The translations under genes and the position numbers were made by a program. From Calliopum simillimum (lineage: Eukaryota > Arthropoda > Insecta > Diptera > Lauxaniidae): a stretch of 64,000 bases of DNA. The notes under the pieces are model-generated. The model searched no databases and was not told where the DNA came from. It worked only from the letters and a program-made list of their open reading frames with translations. Below, piece after piece: positions 34,047-45,718 of this stretch. The first letter of the stretch is position 1. Each line of letters opens with the position of its first letter. The stretch is taken from contig OX638369.1 of NCBI GenBank assembly GCA_951812925.1, positions 16,397,329 to 16,461,328 on the forward strand, given 5' to 3'.

Positions 34047-35096
34047 ACTCACCGAAAAAACAGTATGATTGTATACATCAAAATTTGGTAATAATTAACA
34101 AATAACATACTGATATTGGTGAATCGAATATTTGATATTATTTTATGAACGGCATATTAGAGCAATTTTATTGGTTCAATCGTATATGTATTAATAATTA
34201 CCAAATATATGTTTGAATCTAAAGACCTTAGTACTTTTTTGTTTTAAACTTTAATATTATTAGTCTTTTTATTAATTAAGAATTAAGTTCGAATCCCAGA
34301 CAAAAAAGATTTGTATACCCTACACCCAGGGTATATTCACTTTGTCCTTCCGTTTGTTACGAAGGCGTGACACATAACAAAAAGTGTATATATATATATT
34401 CTTGATCAGCGTCACCTTCTGAGTCGATATAGCCATGTCCGTCCGTCTGGCTGATTGGCTGCCTGGGTGGCTGGCCAACGGACACGCTTACCGCCCATAC
34501 TAAAACTATATTCAAAATGCAATTTTAGGAGTATTTTTTACGACAATGCAACCAAAATACACATAAATACTAAGAATTATAAGCGCAAGCTCTGATAAAA
34601 AACTGGGCGAATTTGGACAAGAGGGCGTGGCATCTCCCATATAAGAAAAGCTTCAAAATGCTATACTTAAAGCGTTTTTTGAGATAATAGAATCAAATTT
34701 AACTCAGACACTAAGACCTATAAATGCAAGCTCTCAGCAAAAACTGGGTGAAGTCAGACAAGAGGGCGTGGCTCCTCCCATATAAGCAAAATTTAAAAAA
34801 AAATGCAGAGTAGGGTATATAATGTTTAGCCGGGCCAAAAGTTACACTCTTACTGGTTTTTAATTATTTTAGAAACCTCGAATATCAGACAAGGTTTTTT
34901 TTTTTTAAGTTGTAGTTAATATTTGACCAACACATTCCATAAAACAGATATCATTTCTAGTCTAATCAACAATATTTTAAGGTCCAATCAAATGTGTATT
35001 AATATTTATCGAAATTTTTTAATTATTAACAAATACTTTCAAAAATGTTCAATCAAATATATTTCTGTGAGGGAAACATAATCTTTTCTCGGTGCA
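34047..35096. mobile_element. Inverted-repeat element family T1, copy 1, with nested module
   Basis: The left end CACCGAAAAAACAGTATG (about 34051) and the reverse complement of the right end, TGCACCGAGAAAAGATTATG, correspond to 44947-45718. The two copies share AAATTTGGTAATAATTAACA, then TTTGATATTATTT and ACCAAATATATGTTTGAAT on the left and AAGGTCCAATYAAATG on the right. The remnant GTTCGAATCCCAGACAA (34288) is the tRNA-like core. It is interrupted by 34313-34862. Confidence 0.75.
34313..34862 (+). mobile_element. Dispersed fly module, copy 2, inserted in the T1 element
   Basis: Runs from TACCCTACACCCAGGGTATA through TATATATTCTTGATCAGCGT and three GGCGTGGCWYCTCCCATATA-type units to GGCCAAAAGTTACACTCTTAC. 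Start and end match copy 1 (28987-29935), and the tRNA-like core of T1 is split around it, which dates it as the later arrival. Confidence 0.75.
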
Positions 35097-36815
35097 TATA
35101 TGGTGCTTTTTGAATCCTTTTTGAATTATAAAATAGCTGAGCAACAAATTTTTAAGCGAGAAAAGTAATTCAAAAATAGTTTTTTGATGGTAACTTGAAA
35201 TTTTGAGAGTGTTGTACCAAGTTGTAAAAGCAAATTAAGTATTCGACGAGATCTATAAAATCTACTACTTGGGCCTCTTAAAAAGTGTATGCAATTTTTT
35301 GGATTTATCATTTGAAAAGAATAGCACGGCTGGAAATATTATTTTTTGAAACTGTCAAAAACCTTGTCAAAAACCTTGGCTACCCTTATGCTGTCAGATA
35401 TACCGAGTGAGATTCATTTAAGCAAATGAAGAATAAAATTTGCAGCAAAAAAATAGAAAATAAAACCTCAAGCTGAAAAAAAAAAAAAAATTCTCAATAA
35501 ATTATTTTGATCACACCACAGAAAGTCAAACTGGATTTTCTAAATTTAAGCTAATTACGTGATTTGATTAAAATCAATATTAAAGAAGATCGATAAGATT
35601 TTTTGAAAAATGTGCTCAAGACAAAAAATACAAAAAAAGACACAAAATACAAATATTCCCAGCAGCGCATGTGTATCTTGTCAGCTAAGCTACTTTTTCT
35701 CTGATTTTTATTCTTCGTTTTTTTTTTTTGGTCTTTAACGATTCTGTCATAAATATTTTTACTATCAGCGATAAATTATCAGCTGCTCAACGAAACACCT
35801 ATTAGTGCAGAGCTCAATTCATCGACGGGCGCAGATGTTATTTGTATTAGTTCATATCTTTGTGATGTGTCTGTGTGTCATCTCCTAAATATTAATGAAC
35901 TAAATTTCAACTGAATCGACTGCTTTCTTGCCCTCTGTCCTTTATATCCCCGCTTTTACACACACACACTCCTTCCACGATAAAGATTTTTTAATTTTTA
36001 TTATTAATTTCAAATGTAATTAATTAATATTTTATCGATATTTTGATTTTTTTTTTTTAATTTTCGAAAAAAAAACCTATTATTTATGTGTATTTCGTCA
36101 ATGCTTCTTTAATTTGTGAGATTTGTTCATTTGACTTTTTATTTTTTTTTTTAGTTTTTGTAATTTTTTTGTTTATTTGTTTTGAGGACTTTTATTGGAA
36201 TTTGTGGAGATGATATCATCTGATAGCAACGCTAACTGAAATGAGGCAAACGGCGCACGTCGCAGCAGGTGTCGTTCATGCTGCGAGCAGCAACAATTAA
36301 AACACAAAAAGAAAAAAAGGGAAAAGAAACAAAAATCACAATTTAATTTAAATTAAATTGAATTTGTGTTGTTTTTGATGGTTCGTTAAAAGAAAAAAAT
36401 AGAAGAAAAAAAAAAAATTGTATGTGTTATTATTAGTGTTGTTGGGTTCTTTATGTTCGAAACGATTGATTGAACTGATAAGAAAATATGGCAGGGGAAA
36501 TTTCATATCTTTTTATTTTTATGTCGATCTTAGAACTTATTGTGTGTGTTGAAGTTCGTTTCTTAAGTCTTTCGTTTTAGCAATATGATTATTGTTTCTG
36601 TTTTGTCTGCAGTATAGAGAAAAACTTATTTTTTTTTTTGGAAGACAACATAAAATATATTGAAAATGACACTTTTAGAAGAATTGTCTTTTATTTGGTG
36701 GAGTTTTTATGAAATAAATTTAATAAAAATGTCGATTACAACAGATTTCCCAACAGCTTAAATTTTTTTTTATCTGATTCTCGTCACAAGTGAATATTCT
36801 GTGGCTCACTTTATT
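35097..36815. other. No gene; unique-looking DNA
   Basis: AT-rich with an ACACACACAC run (35960) and a GC-balanced segment at 36240-36295 (GGCGCACGTCGCAGCAGG). Contains motif copy B. No coding frame above background. Confidence 0.4.
36551..36578 (-). promoter_or_regulatory. GACTTAAG 26-bp motif, copy B
   Basis: On the minus strand: AAAACGAAAGACTTAAG, then AA, then ACGAACTTC. It is identical to copy A through the first 17 bases. Confidence 0.6.
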
Positions 36816-38235
36816 TTTTATATTTTTAGTATGTTATTAAGACTTTTTCATACTAAAATGGCCGCCAAAGCCGAAAAATGGAAAAAAAATTCTAAATATC
36901 AACTCTGAAAGAACTTTGCAAAAGCATTCCGAACCCTGTAATCCATATAATCTCTTAGCAAGTCAACACAAATAGCTAAAAGATTAATTAAAAATTTTTT
37001 AGTTAGGGTGCACACAGGTTCAAAATTCTTAAATGCTGGCCAAAAGTGGAAAAAAAAAAATTTTTTAAACTAACTTTTTATGAACCGTATTGTCTAACCG
37101 ATATTCATAGACCTTAAAAAAATTTGTAAGAAAGATCCAGGTATTCCTACAATGCTCTTGGGTTCTCTCCAAAAGTACGCTTCTCAGGCGCAAAATTCTG
37201 TGAGTTAAAAGTAAAAATTTAGTGTTCACTGCAAAAATTGTGTGATTTCTGTAAAATTGAAACGATTTTATTGTTTGAATATAAAATCTCTTTGTAAAAA
37301 AAATACTATCGAACCTTTATATTCAAAACTTGCAATAATTTATGCTTTTACGATAATTGTGATTGACTTAAATCAAATTATTTCACAAAATCAGTTTGCA
37401 ATCGTTAAGAAAAAAGCCCAGAACTAATTTATACTACGTCATACTGCCAAGACTTTTTGGATTTAAGAAGATTGAAACTTTTTCTAACACATATAAAAAA
37501 ATTGAGGTGCTTTTTTTTGCCTTTTTTGTTTGATGCCATTGTTTCTGAAGCACCCATAGGAAAATTTAACTCATATCGCTTACCAAGTGTCAATATGTGT
37601 TGTTCACCCAAAATGATAAAATTTTTATATTATTATACAGCTTTTACTCCATGATAAAGGAATCTAAAATCCATTTTCATGTAGATTAATTTACCGTTGC
37701 ACACAACTCTATCAAAGTTAAAGTTTTGAAATAAATTTTTAAATCAGATATAAAAATTGTCCAAGTGTTGTTTTTTGCCATTTCAGTGTCCGCCATTTTG
37801 TTTTTTTTAAAATCTTATATCAGATTCGTAATTAGTGACCCCAAAAACCCCTGAGTAAATTTTTTTGTTGGATTTGGATGAATATTTATGCAAATCGTCC
37901 GCCATTTCAAGTCCGCCATTTTGTTTTTCAAAATCTAATATCAAATTCGTAATCAGCGACCTCAAAAACCCCCAAGTAAAAAATGTAGTCTCAAAACTTT
38001 AATGATTTCAACTTTTGGCCAGCTTTTAGAGATTTTGAACCAGTGTGGGGTGACCCGAGTAATTTTTTTTTTTTTGCGAAACAAGTCAGAAGATCAGTTT
38101 TAAATCTACATACAATATAACTTTTCAGGACTAATGTTTAGATCACTCCTCCACGTGCGATTTTTAGTTTGCCTATGCTTCCTCTATTAACTTCCAGATG
38201 CTTCGTAATTTTATCGATTAAACCCTTTATACTGG
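36816..38235. mobile_element. Foldback family F2, right arm only, split by a nested insertion
   Basis: CATACTAAAATGGCCGCCAA (36850) through AGCTAAAAGATTAATTAAAAA and TTAGGGTG matches 41915-42060. After the nested element the arm resumes (ACCCGAGTAA, CAAGTCAGAAGATCAGTT, CACGTGCGATTTTTAGT) and ends GATGCTTCGTAATTTTATCG (38200). This parallels the right end of the copy at 41300-42195. Confidence 0.65.
37006..38052. mobile_element. 1037-bp Transib-like non-autonomous element with GGGTG target duplication
   Basis: The inverted ends CACACAGGTTCAAAATTCTT (37011) and, reverse-complemented, CACACTGGTTCAAAATCTCT (38047) continue into GCTGGCCAAAAGT on both sides. GGGTG lies at 37006-37010 and 38048-38052. 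The uninterrupted sequence AGGGTGACCC exists in the related copy at 41458-41467 (minus strand), an empty-site comparison. A 5-bp duplication with ends starting CAC is the Transib signature. Inside, a roughly 85-bp CCGCCATTTTGTTTTT unit is duplicated at 37790 and 37910. Confidence 0.72.
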
Positions 38236-39560
38236 TCTAAAAGTGTGCGTGATAAAACATGTGCCGTTCCCATTTGTTATGCGTGTCTGATGCATTATCA
38301 CTTAGAAACTATCCTCTAAATTGAGCTAAAAGTTTGACAATGAGTGTAGCTCTGATATTTAAAGGTTTTCATGCTATATACGAAGGTTTCCGAAAGTCAC
38401 CCGAAGGCTTCATAGTCGAAACTAAGTATTTCTAGATATGCTAGAGTGAAAGCAACTATGGCGGACTATCATCATACGAAGGCTTCATATTAAAAGCGAA
38501 GAATATCTAGGTATATTAGAGGAAAAATATCTATGGCCGACATCAACAAGCCTTAATGTATAGTTCTCTGCGACACTCGAAAAATTATGCAATTTTCAAA
38601 GAACAAAGAACTTTTTCAGGCATTTTGGTAATTTATTTATAATTTATTGTTTGCAACTAGTCTAAACGTCTATTTGAAGTAAGATTTTAAATAAATTAAT
38701 ATAATTTTAAATAATAAAAGTTTTTTTGTTTTAAATTTTTATGCAAATTAAAACCACAAAATTTAATTCCAAAATATTTAACAGAACAAATCACTTAAGT
38801 AGCAATTTAAAGTTTTAAATATCAAAATTAAGTTACTTAAACTTAATATATTAAAAACCACAAAATTTGTATCAATAAATTTTAACAAATAAGGCGCAAC
38901 TCGTAAATTTGCAGTTGATTAAAAATTTTCAAAATCAAAGGAACTTCACCGCTTGCGAAACAAAAGCCGGAAAGTAATGCCGCCGACAAATTAGCAAAAC
39001 ACAACGCCCACACGACCTTGCTGCCTTTTTAATTCTTCTCATTAAGAAGACAATCGTATGCGACAAAGGATTTGGGTTTCATTTTTTTTTTCTTCTCTCA
39101 ATTAAAAACGTTAACTTATTAAGGAGATATAAATTAAAAAATTTCATTGCAAACGACAAGTTAGCGAAACAGTTATTGACTTGATGATATGCAAATAACG
39201 AACATTAATAACAAAACAAAAAAAAAAAACCTGGCCAAGAGTATGAAATTACAAAAGAAATATCCTCAGTCGTCGTCGTTAAGCGGCTGCAATTTGTTCC
39301 TTTCGTCCATTAACATAAATTAAGCGCAACTAATGGATGCTTGCTACCCGCGCATGCGCGCATGGCCTTTTACGTGCTGTTGACGGTTGACTGTTGTACG
39401 ACTTAGCACTTGTCACAGCGTGCAATAAAAGTTGTTTTCTTTTCAGTTTAGTGAGAATATTTGTAAATATCTCGTAAACTATTTTAATAACGATAACGTA
39501 GGATGAAACAAAAGTATTTTTTCGCTGAGGCCTTAGTTTTTGATTTAATTCTGTTTCAAT
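38236..39560. other. No gene; short direct duplication at 38400-38546, partial motif at 38785
   Basis: CGAAGGCTTCATAGTCGAAA.. TTTCTAGATATGCTAGAG (38402-38445) is repeated as CGAAGGCTTCATATTAAAAG.. TATCTAGGTATATTAGAG (38477-38521); each is followed by CTATGG. GAACAAATCACTTAAGTAGC (38783) partly resembles the GACTTAAG motif. The 38.93-39.43 kb part is GC-balanced and unique-looking, with CGCGCATGCGCGCATGG at 39350. Confidence 0.45.
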
Positions 39561-39579
39561 TAAGTTACGTAGGGTACTA

Positions 39580-40955
39580 TTTACAATTCGGGAAGTGGCA
39601 ACACTAATGTCAATAGCTAAAATCTGGCAGCGCCATAATAAAATTTTGCATTTTTTAGCATAAACTAACTCACAACGTTTTGATGCACAAGTGCTAAGTA
39701 CTTCTTTTGTTTACAGTGAGATTTGTCCGCAACCGAACTAAGACCACGATTGATTTTGGTGGATATAACGGATGATGTAATTAATATGCAATGTGAAAAA
39801 TCCTAATTGATTTTAACGATTTTTTTGGTATCGGGCTCAAATTTCGACCTTTACGTGTTTAGAAACTAGTAGTGAAATTTTATAGCAAATATTTTTGTAG
39901 TATATATTGTTTTAGGTGTCATTTTTGTACCTTTTTAAGAAAAGAGCAAAAATTACCCACATGTGGAGGTTGTGCAGTGTTAACATTTTCTACAAAAATA
40001 TTTCCCGCAATATCCTGCATAAGTTTGCTGAACACATGATACACCTCAAATGTAAGGATCATATAGTTAAATTCATCGATTTAACACAAGAATGCGGTAT
40101 TTTTGTTTTTTTCATGTACAGTGGATAAAAAAACTTTCACAACTTTCGACGTGAGTTATCTCAACAAGAATATGTCGATGAACTCAGTTCTTTGTATGGC
40201 AATAAAGCATCATCTAAAACCAATGTACTTATATCGCTGGTATAGTGAATTCAATCGTGGTCTTAGTTCGGTTGCCGGCAAATCTCACTGTAAACAAAAC
40301 AAGTACTTAGCACTTGTGCATCAAAACGTTGTTAGTACGTTTATGCTAAGAAATGCCAAACTTTATTATGTTGTTGCCAGATTTTAGTTATTGACATTAG
40401 TGTTGCCAGTTCTCGAAACATTAAGTACTCGGAGTATAATTTATGTGGGGGTTAAACAGGGCTAAAATTTTATACAAAAATATAAGTTTTCTGAACACAT
40501 GATGCACCTCAGATGTAAAGACCATATAGTTAAATTCATCGATTTAACACAAGAATGCGGTATTTTTGGTTTTTTCATGTACAGTGGAAAAAAATACTTT
40601 AAAAATCGATTAAAAAAAATGTGACGTGCTGGGGAAAAACCACGAGAATCAGGTATTTCTTTTTAATGTCTACTTGAAAAATTTTTTGGATTTTCTAATG
40701 TGTTTTAAAAAAAGTTCGAAATTGTCGAACAGTGTACTAAGTGTAAAACCCGCTCTTGAAATTTCCATTTTTTGGCTAGATTGATTTTCTTAACTCACTG
40801 TAAACAAAACAAATAGCACTTGTACATCAAAACGTTGTGAGTACGCTTATGCTAAGAAATGCCAAACTTTATTATGTTGTTGCCAGATTTTAGTTATTGA
40901 CATTAGTGTTGCCAGTTCTCGAAACATTAAGTACTCGGAGTATAATTTATTTTCT
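39580..40955. repeat. Complex of one inverted and two direct copies of a repeat
   Basis: CACTGTAAACAAAACAA..AGCACTTGTGCATCAAAACG.. GCCAGATTTTAGTTATTGAC lies at 40292-40440 and 40798-40950 (direct) and reversed at 39580-39720. Between them ATGTAAGGATCATATAGTTA / ATGTAAAGACCATATAGTTA occurs at 40049 and 40514. The frames at 39916-40387 ride on these repeats and are not conserved as proteins. Confidence 0.75.
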
Positions 40956-41299
40956 TGAACTGATAATACTTAGATCAAAAGATATATGTGCTTTAAAGTG
41001 CAAAAATTGTTGTTACTTATAACACTAACAGTAAACAGTGTAATATGTTTTTGTTGATGGCATCAAAAAGCCATAGCCTTCCTCATTAGACTTTATGTTT
41101 CATTTTTAAATTTTGAGAAAAGTTTATTTCAACACAGCCATTCTTCGACGTTTTGCTTGGTAGCTTATGGCATTGAGGTATTAAAGTTTACGCTACGTAC
41201 TTTTACCAATCAGCATGTCGATCATATGCAAATTTCTCTACATTGTTTGATTGCTTCAGCTTAGACTTTTGCATAATTTTTTGACTTTAGCAAAATATG

Positions 41300-42195
41300 T
41301 AGCAGGGTGTAATTGATAAAGCCACGAAGCTTCTGAGAGGCCAATATTTATAAAAAATTGCTCGTGCAGGTTGTTTTAAAATGTACTCCTGTGGAATTAT
41401 AGGGTGAAACTGCTTTTCTGAGAATAATTGTAACAATCTGAAAAACAACTTTTTTGGGTCACCCTAAAGTTTTAAGAATTTTCTGTTTTTTTAATTTTTA
41501 GCCAATTGTATGGACTTTTTAAAAGTGTATTTGGTTATTGGATAAAAAAAGATTTCGCAAATTTCTGCACCCTCAATATTGATAGTTTCAATTTATTTTC
41601 CTATTTTTTGACTTTGGCGGCCATTTTAGTATAAAAAAGAGCTGTTCACATAACTTCATAACTTTTCTTCATTTTGGTAGTACATTTGAAATTCCAATTT
41701 TTTTGAATTGAGGTCATTAAAAAAATACTTTTCAAGAAAAATCCGCTTGAAGGCTCCAGCAGAAAATGCGATAACCCGTGTGTTACATAGAAAAGTATTT
41801 TTTTTCCGAATTCGAATTAAAAAATTGGTATGACATATGTGCAACCAACTTAAAAGAAATTTAACAAAAAATCTAAAAAACATTATGAAAGAGTATGTTG
41901 ATAGGACTATTTTCATACTAAGAGGGCCGCCAAAGTCAAAAATTAGGTGAAAAAATTTTAAAATATCAATTTTAAAGTTCCAGCACTTTTCGAAATCCTT
42001 TTAAACTCTATAAACAAAATACACCCTTAGGAAATTCAAACAATTAGCTAAAATATTTTGGCCAAAACGCTTTCGCTAAAACGTTTGTCAGAAAATCAGT
42101 TATAATCTCTACTCACGTGCAATTTGTTGTTAGTCTAGGACTCCTTTATCACCGCCCCGAAGCTTCGTAACCTTACGCAGTACAGTAAAAATGTT
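41300..42195. mobile_element. Foldback family F2, both arms present
   Basis: The left arm starts at CCACGAAGCTTCTGAGAG (41321). It includes TGGGTCACCCTAAA and GACTTTGGCGGCCATTTTAG (41609-41628). The right arm mirrors it from GAGGGCCGCCAAAGTC (41922) to GAAGCTTCGTAACCTTACGC (about 42160-42179). The loop at 41640-41915 contains an 86-codon low-complexity minus frame. Other members lie at 36816, 44095 and 52266. Confidence 0.72.
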
Positions 42196-42199
42196 TGTT

Positions 42200-42660
42200 A
42201 AATTTTAAGACCAACAAGTATTTATATAGAACAATGCTAAGAAATGTATTAATTTTAAACTATTTTGGAATAAATTTTATACTTTTTTGGAATAAATTTC
42301 AAACTTTTTTGGAAAAAAATTGAAATTTAATATCAAAAAAGTTTAAAATCAATACTAAAGGGAATGAGAAGTATGAAAAGTAAACTGTTATTTTCATGTG
42401 TTTAGCTGGATAACATAACGTTCACCCGTAAATTTTGTATAAGCAATTGAAAGTTCTAATATTTTTCTTTAATACTCATATTAAATTATGTTTGTTTTCT
42501 AGGAGATATCCTTATATATAAAAAAGGTACAAAAAGCAGTTTTCTAATATATCAGTCTACGATATCTCCTAGAAAAGTCAAGATATGGACATAACTTGAA
42601 TTAGATTTTAAAGAAAAGGATTAGAACTTTCAATTTCTTAGTCGAGTTTTTTAGGGGAAC
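42200..42660. repeat. Repeat R2 copy plus adjacent short palindrome
   Basis: 42235-42360 (TATAGAACAATGC, TTAATTTTAAACTATTTTGG, TTTAAAATCAATACTAAAGG) matches 44395-44540. Next to it, TTGAAAGTTCTAATATTTTT (42449) with CTAGGAGATATCC pairs with its inverse ending AGAACTTTCAAT (about 42622-42640). Confidence 0.65.
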
Positions 42661-44090
42661 GGTATGTTATCTAATATCAAGTGATTGACGATAGAAGCAT
42701 AATCGATAGCGTCAGGCAAATAAATACATCAGAAGAGAATTTCCAAAGTAATTTAAGGAGGTGATATTTTTTTAAACTCTGAGTCGTATGATATTCAAAA
42801 ATATGGAAAAAAACTTTTGAATAATTTTCACTTCGAATTTTAGTTATTTTATAAATTGAGCCACCAAATCTCTCTGCAAGACAATATTGAGTTTGAAGAA
42901 TATTTTAGTCTTCAAGAGAATTCTTTTCTCAATTTCAACCATTTCTCAAAATTTTTGTTGTTCTTAAACTTTTTAACTGCAGCATGACAGTTTTATATTT
43001 AAAAATTTAATCATATTGATTTCCAGTTAAATCCATTTAGGTGCTATAAACATTTTTTTGTTGTGGCAACAGAGGTAATTTGCGCACATTTAACAGCTTA
43101 TTAGCCATGATTAACAAACTGACAGCCTGAGAATTACCTACCTGAGAGAGTGGAAGTTGTCACTATAAATTAAAATCCATATCATCAGAATACATTAATT
43201 TTGTTTTTGTCAGTACATTTACGCTAGAAGACGATTTTCGAAACAAAAGACTTAAGTAGCGAACTTGATTACGAGCATTCACATTAAAGCTTTACGGAAT
43301 ATTAAAAGTTTCGTAAATAATTTTTATGGCATAACAATAAAACAGTTCTCAGTTGTTTTTATAATTAACAAACTTTTACTTTATTTACTTCATAAATATG
43401 AATAAAAAAAACCGATGACAAAAAACTTTGATTTTATTCAAACATTCTTTACTTAAGCTCCATACTTTAGTATAAGCAGCCCAATTAAATGCAAATGTTT
43501 TCAATTTGTCAAAAATTATGTAACAAATTTTAGGCAGCTGCTGGCGGCAAGAATTTTCTCCAAAAACAAAACACGCTAATAGTCATATTTAACATATGCT
43601 ATGGACAAGAAAACAAAAAACCAAAAATCAAAAAAGGGATATCATAAGATAAGGGCCCTCATAATAATTATAACCAAATTAGCAGCGCAGCAGAAGGGAC
43701 TCTCTATTCACCCTTGGTATGGATGCAGCACGATTACATGATGCCGGCTGCGTTAATTAACAAATAATTTACTTTAAAGGCATTTCATGTGTGTATGGAT
43801 GCTGCTTTTTATATAAGTATTTGTATTTGCGTATAACTTAGTTAGTCTATGTATGTACGTACATTATGGTTGGTCGGTTGTCATACAAAATAAAAAATCG
43901 TTTCTTGTATCGATCCAAATATGTTACTTGGTTAATTGTTAGATTGTTAGACTTCTCACAATATTTTGACCCTGGTGAAAACTAAATGCTAGAATGCTAG
44001 AAATTTTTTTTTTATGCAAATTACACAATATGGCTTATTCCTAAATGTCAGTTGCTTTGTATTGAAACAGCATTTTCATAAAAAACGCTA
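42661..44090. other. No gene; unique-looking DNA
   Basis: AT-rich with no recognised repeat except motif copy C. GC-balanced at 43680-43750. Confidence 0.4.
43241..43267 (+). promoter_or_regulatory. GACTTAAG 26-bp motif, copy C
   Basis: AAACAAAAGACTTAAG, then TA, then GCGAACTTG. Flanks differ from the other copies beyond a few bases (TTTCG precedes the AAAC). Confidence 0.6.
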
Positions 44091-44094
44091 AAGT

Positions 44095-44225
44095 GGCCCA
44101 AGAAATGTTTTTTTCACGTTAGGCCCCTCCATAGATGCAATTTTTTCTTAGTCTAGGAGCTCTCTACCACATCCTGGAAGCTTTGTTATCTTATTCAATA
44201 CACCTTTGTATATAACAAATAAAAT
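44095..44225. mobile_element. Foldback family F2, terminal fragment
   Basis: GATGCAATTTTTTCTTAGTC (44135), then AGGAGCTCTC and GGAAGCTTTGTTATCTTATT, then CAATACACC matches 42115-42180. It represents one outer end only. Confidence 0.6.
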
Positions 44226-44345
44226 AAAAATAAAACAACAGAAAGATAGGCAAAAAGACTATTCGTCCATTTTTCGAAAATTTTTATACAACTTTTCCAT
44301 TTCTGAATCGATTTTCTTAAATAATATCTTATTTTCTTTATTGAT

Positions 44346-44575
44346 ATAGACACAGAAAAAAATTTTAATTTAATTTTATAACCAAAAATTACTTATATAG
44401 AACAATGCAAAAAAAAAAAAAGCATTAATTTTAAACTATTTTGGAATAAGTTTTATACTTTTCTGGTATAAATTTCTAACTTTTTTGAAAAAAAAAAAAT
44501 TGGAAAAGGTTTAAAATCAATACCAAAGGGTATCAAAACTAAGAAAAGTTAACTTTAGTTTTTTAGTGTGTAGAC
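44346..44575. repeat. Repeat R2, second copy, with short inverted ends
   Basis: Begins ACACAGAAAAAAATTTT and ends TTTTTTAGTGTGT. The internal words TAGAACAATGC, TTAATTTTAAACTATTTTGG and AAAATCAATACCAAAGGGTA are shared with 42235-42360. A miniature inverted-repeat element is likely. Confidence 0.55.
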
Positions 44576-45230
44576 TATTTTTTAAAAAAAATACAATTAT
44601 TTTTTGCAATTTTTTTTTCTTGTATAATTTTGTTTTTGATTTTTTCGTAAAAATATTTTTTTAGAATCGATTTTCTTTTTTTTGGTACAAAACCGAATAT
44701 GATTGATATCTCGAAAACCACGTGAAAGAAAAAGAAAAAAAAAAAAAAATATGTTCGGAATCAGCAGGCTATTTTACATAAAAAATAATATTGGTACCTA
44801 AAGATCAGAAATTTTTTAATTATTTGTAAGCTAGTGCAATTACCTCCTGAGTTGATGCACATTTGTGCTCGTTTTATGGCATATTGAATTTTTGAGCGGA
44901 AAACGTCTGACTCCAGATTTCTTGGCTTATTTTCAACTTATTCTCTACACTGAGAAAACAATATGATTATATATACCAAAATTTGGTAATAATTAACAAA
45001 TAATATATTTGACATAGGCGAGTTAAATATTTGATATTATTTAATGAGCGGCATATTTGAGCAATTTTATTTGTTCAATTGTATATTTGTTTATAATTAC
45101 GAAATTAATTACCAAATATATGTTTGAATATAAAGACCTTTATTATTTTTCATTAAGGCCTTTATTATTATTAATTTTTCTATTAATTAGGAACTAATAT
45201 ATGTATAATACATAAAAAAACACTTTCTTG

Positions 45231-45296
45231 TCTGGGATTCGAACCTACGACCTCCCGGATATCAGTCAAACGTCTTATACACTCAGCTTACTCTAT
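45231..45296 (-). repeat. tRNA-like segment, minus arm of the T1 core
   Basis: On the minus strand: A-box-like TAAGCTGAGTGTATAAGACG, then GTTTGACTGATATCCGGGAG, then B-box GTAGGTTCGAATCCCAGAC. The Pol III box order and spacing are tRNA-like, but acceptor pairing is poor, so this is a tRNA-derived sequence. Confidence 0.65.
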
Positions 45297-45344
45297 CTAT
45301 ATATTATTGGAGTTTTTCATTACTTTGTTAAATCATTGTAGACG

Positions 45345-45410
45345 GAGTTACCTCAGTGTATAAGACGTTTGACTCATATCCGTGAGTTTGTAGGTTCGAA
45401 TCCCAGACAA
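45345..45410 (+). repeat. tRNA-like segment, plus arm of the T1 core
   Basis: TTACCTCAGTGTATAAGACG, then GTTTGACTCATATCC, then GTAGGTTCGAATCCCAGACA. It is nearly identical to the inverted minus-strand partner at 45231-45296, and the B-box is intact. Confidence 0.65.
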
Positions 45411-45718
45411 GAAAGTGTTTTTTTTTAATAATTATTTTATTTTTTTACTTTTATAGCGTGTATTATATTTTATGATATTCTTTTTTTGATTATTTTATTA
45501 TTTTCAATGCACTCAAACCCCAAGGTTTTTTTTTAAATCATAGCAAATATTTGACATTCCATCAAACAAATACCATGTTTGGCCCAATCAACAACATTTT
45601 AAGGTCCAATTAAATGCATATTAATATTTACCAAAAATTGTTAACTATTAACAAATATTTTGTAAAATATTCAACCAAATATATTTCTTTCAGGGAAACA
45701 TACTCTTTTCTCAGTGTA

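Larger units (their letters stand above)
44947..45718. mobile_element. Inverted-repeat element family T1, copy 2, uninterrupted, with a tRNA-like hairpin core
   Basis: The ends ACACTGAGAAAACAATATG and, reverse-complemented, ACACTGAGAAAAGAGTATG bound 772 bp. The core holds two tRNA-like segments in opposite orientation separated by about 50 bp, forming a stem of roughly 65 bp. The copy at 34047 shares both arms. There is no protein frame. The target duplication is not clear. Confidence 0.75.

Noticed and set aside
45231..45410. Functional tRNA genes
   Set aside because: A- and B-boxes are present, but acceptor stems do not pair and the sequences are parts of a palindromic transposon.
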